Source: Bacillota bacterium (lineage in GTDB: Bacteria > Bacillota > Peptococcia > Peptococcales > Peptococcaceae). Taken from it: 10,225 bases of DNA. The stretch covers positions 1 to 10,225 of the forward strand of contig JAEZVS010000178.1 of assembly GCA_023443145.1 (NCBI GenBank), written 5' to 3'. The notes under the pieces were generated by a model that did no database searches, was not told where the DNA came from, and saw only the letters and a program-made list of their open reading frames with translations. A program made the position numbers and the translations under genes. Below, in pieces: positions 9,819-10,225 of this stretch (its first letter is position 1; the number at the start of each line of letters is the position of its first letter).

Positions 9819-9863
9819 AAAAAAAAGCGTGCGACGAATTTTAATCGTCACACGCTATATTTT
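9819..9863. terminator. Bidirectional terminator shared by convergent ribH and trmD
   Basis: A 12-base inverted repeat, AGCGTGCGACGA (9826-9837) and TCGTCACACGCT (9845-9856), with a 7-base loop. On the minus strand all 12 positions pair (one G-U) and a run of T follows (complement of 9819-9825), so termination of trmD should be strong. On the plus strand the same position is a C-A mismatch and the tail is the weaker TATATTTTC. The trmD stop codon lies in the loop and its last codons in one arm. Confidence 0.85.
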
Positions 9864-10225
9864 CATTTATGTCCGTTTCAGCTCTGATTTCTGCCAAAAG
9901 TAAATCTTCTTCAGGAGATAAAATTCTTTTGGCCAACAAATCCGGCCGTCGCTTCAACGTTCGCCTCAACGATTCTTTTTTTTGCCAACGCACAATATTG
10001 GCATGGTGACCGGAAAAAAGCACCTCAGGAACCAACATACCTTCAAAGTCTCGCGGCCGTGTATATTGCGGATATTCTAAAAGACCGTCGAAAAACGAGT
10101 CCTCTTCATACGATATCTGCTCTTTTATGACACCGGGAATCAACCGCGCCACGGCATCAATGATGACCATTGCCGGCAGTTCACCACCAGTTAAGACGTA
10201 ATCACCAATTGAATACTCCCGGGTT
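9841..10225 (-). CDS. trmD: tRNA (guanine-N1)-methyltransferase TrmD, C-terminal part (runs off the right edge)
   Basis: The last 127 codons of a leftward gene. TrmD uses S-adenosylmethionine to make m1G at position 37 of tRNAs that read CNN codons, which prevents +1 frameshifting. Reading continues in frame to the window edge: upstream of the Met encoded at 10170 lie [18 protein letters not shown], the trefoil-knot SAM-binding region, so that Met is internal and not the start. Further conserved stretches are [62 protein letters not shown] and a short acidic C-terminus. About half the protein (usual length about 240 residues) lies beyond the edge. The stop codon and final codons are built into the terminator shared with ribH. 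The usual next gene, rplS, does not follow. Confidence 0.96.
   Translation of the reverse strand, partial: TREYSIGDYVLTGGELPAMVIIDAVARLIPGVIKEQISYEEDSFFDGLLEYPQYTRPRDFEGMLVPEVLFSGHHANIVRWQKKESLRRTLKRRPDLLAKRILSPEEDLLLAEIRAETDINENIACDD

Noticed and set aside
9435..9851. A 138-codon open frame on the minus strand opposite ribH
   Set aside because: It is antisense to the intact, fully conserved ribH and passes through the trmD terminator; no family motif is seen.
10168..10170. ATG at 10170 on the minus strand as the start of a 109-residue protein
   Set aside because: The frame stays open upstream to the window edge and encodes conserved TrmD knot residues ([12 protein letters not shown]), so this Met is internal.

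Overview
This window looks like ordinary chromosomal housekeeping DNA from a member of the Bacillota (Firmicutes). The case rests on AGGAGG-type ribosome binding sites almost throughout, an FMN riboswitch in front of a ribD-ribE-ribBA-ribH operon with a fused ribBA, a GatCAB amidotransferase operon behind an NAD+-dependent ligase, and a YdbC/PC4-like gene. Genus cannot be read from the sequence; a clostridial or tissierellial lineage is a guess. Every complete gene is intact. I see no mobile element, CRISPR array, tRNA or rRNA.

Left block, bases 1 to 6052, transcribed leftward: a promoter (TTGTCA, 17-base spacer, TAAAAT) drives ligA-gatC-gatA-gatB-deoC-ydbC. The genes are very tightly packed: a 1-base gap, about 10 bases, a 1-base overlap, a 4-base ATGA overlap and an 8-base overlap, so translational coupling is likely. 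ligA makes the replication and repair DNA ligase. gatCAB makes the amidotransferase that converts mischarged Glu-tRNA(Gln) and/or Asp-tRNA(Asn). deoC makes deoxyribose-phosphate aldolase. ydbC, a PC4-like single-strand-binding protein, runs off the left edge.

Middle, bases 6002 to 6331: a divergent intergenic region of 330 bases. It holds the ligA promoter, a near-consensus rightward rib promoter (TTGACA, 17 bases, TATACT), a full FMN (RFN) aptamer, and two successive hairpins each followed by a U-tract. The second ends directly at the ribD ribosome binding site.

Right block, bases 6332 to 9803, transcribed rightward: ribD, ribE, ribBA and ribH encode all the dedicated enzymes that turn GTP and ribulose 5-phosphate into riboflavin (the dephosphorylation step uses general phosphatases). 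FMN would feed back through the riboswitch.

Right edge, bases 9804 to 10225: the C-terminal 127 codons of trmD (tRNA m1G37 methyltransferase) run leftward and converge on ribH. One hairpin between them serves both sides. Its stem contains the last codons of trmD, and pairing is better on the trmD strand. rplS, the usual gene after trmD, is absent here.

I found no candidate for an undescribed system. The points most worth a second look are the two-hairpin riboswitch platform, the trmD/ribH terminator embedded in coding sequence, the trmD-rplS separation, and a few active-site-region substitutions in DeoC.
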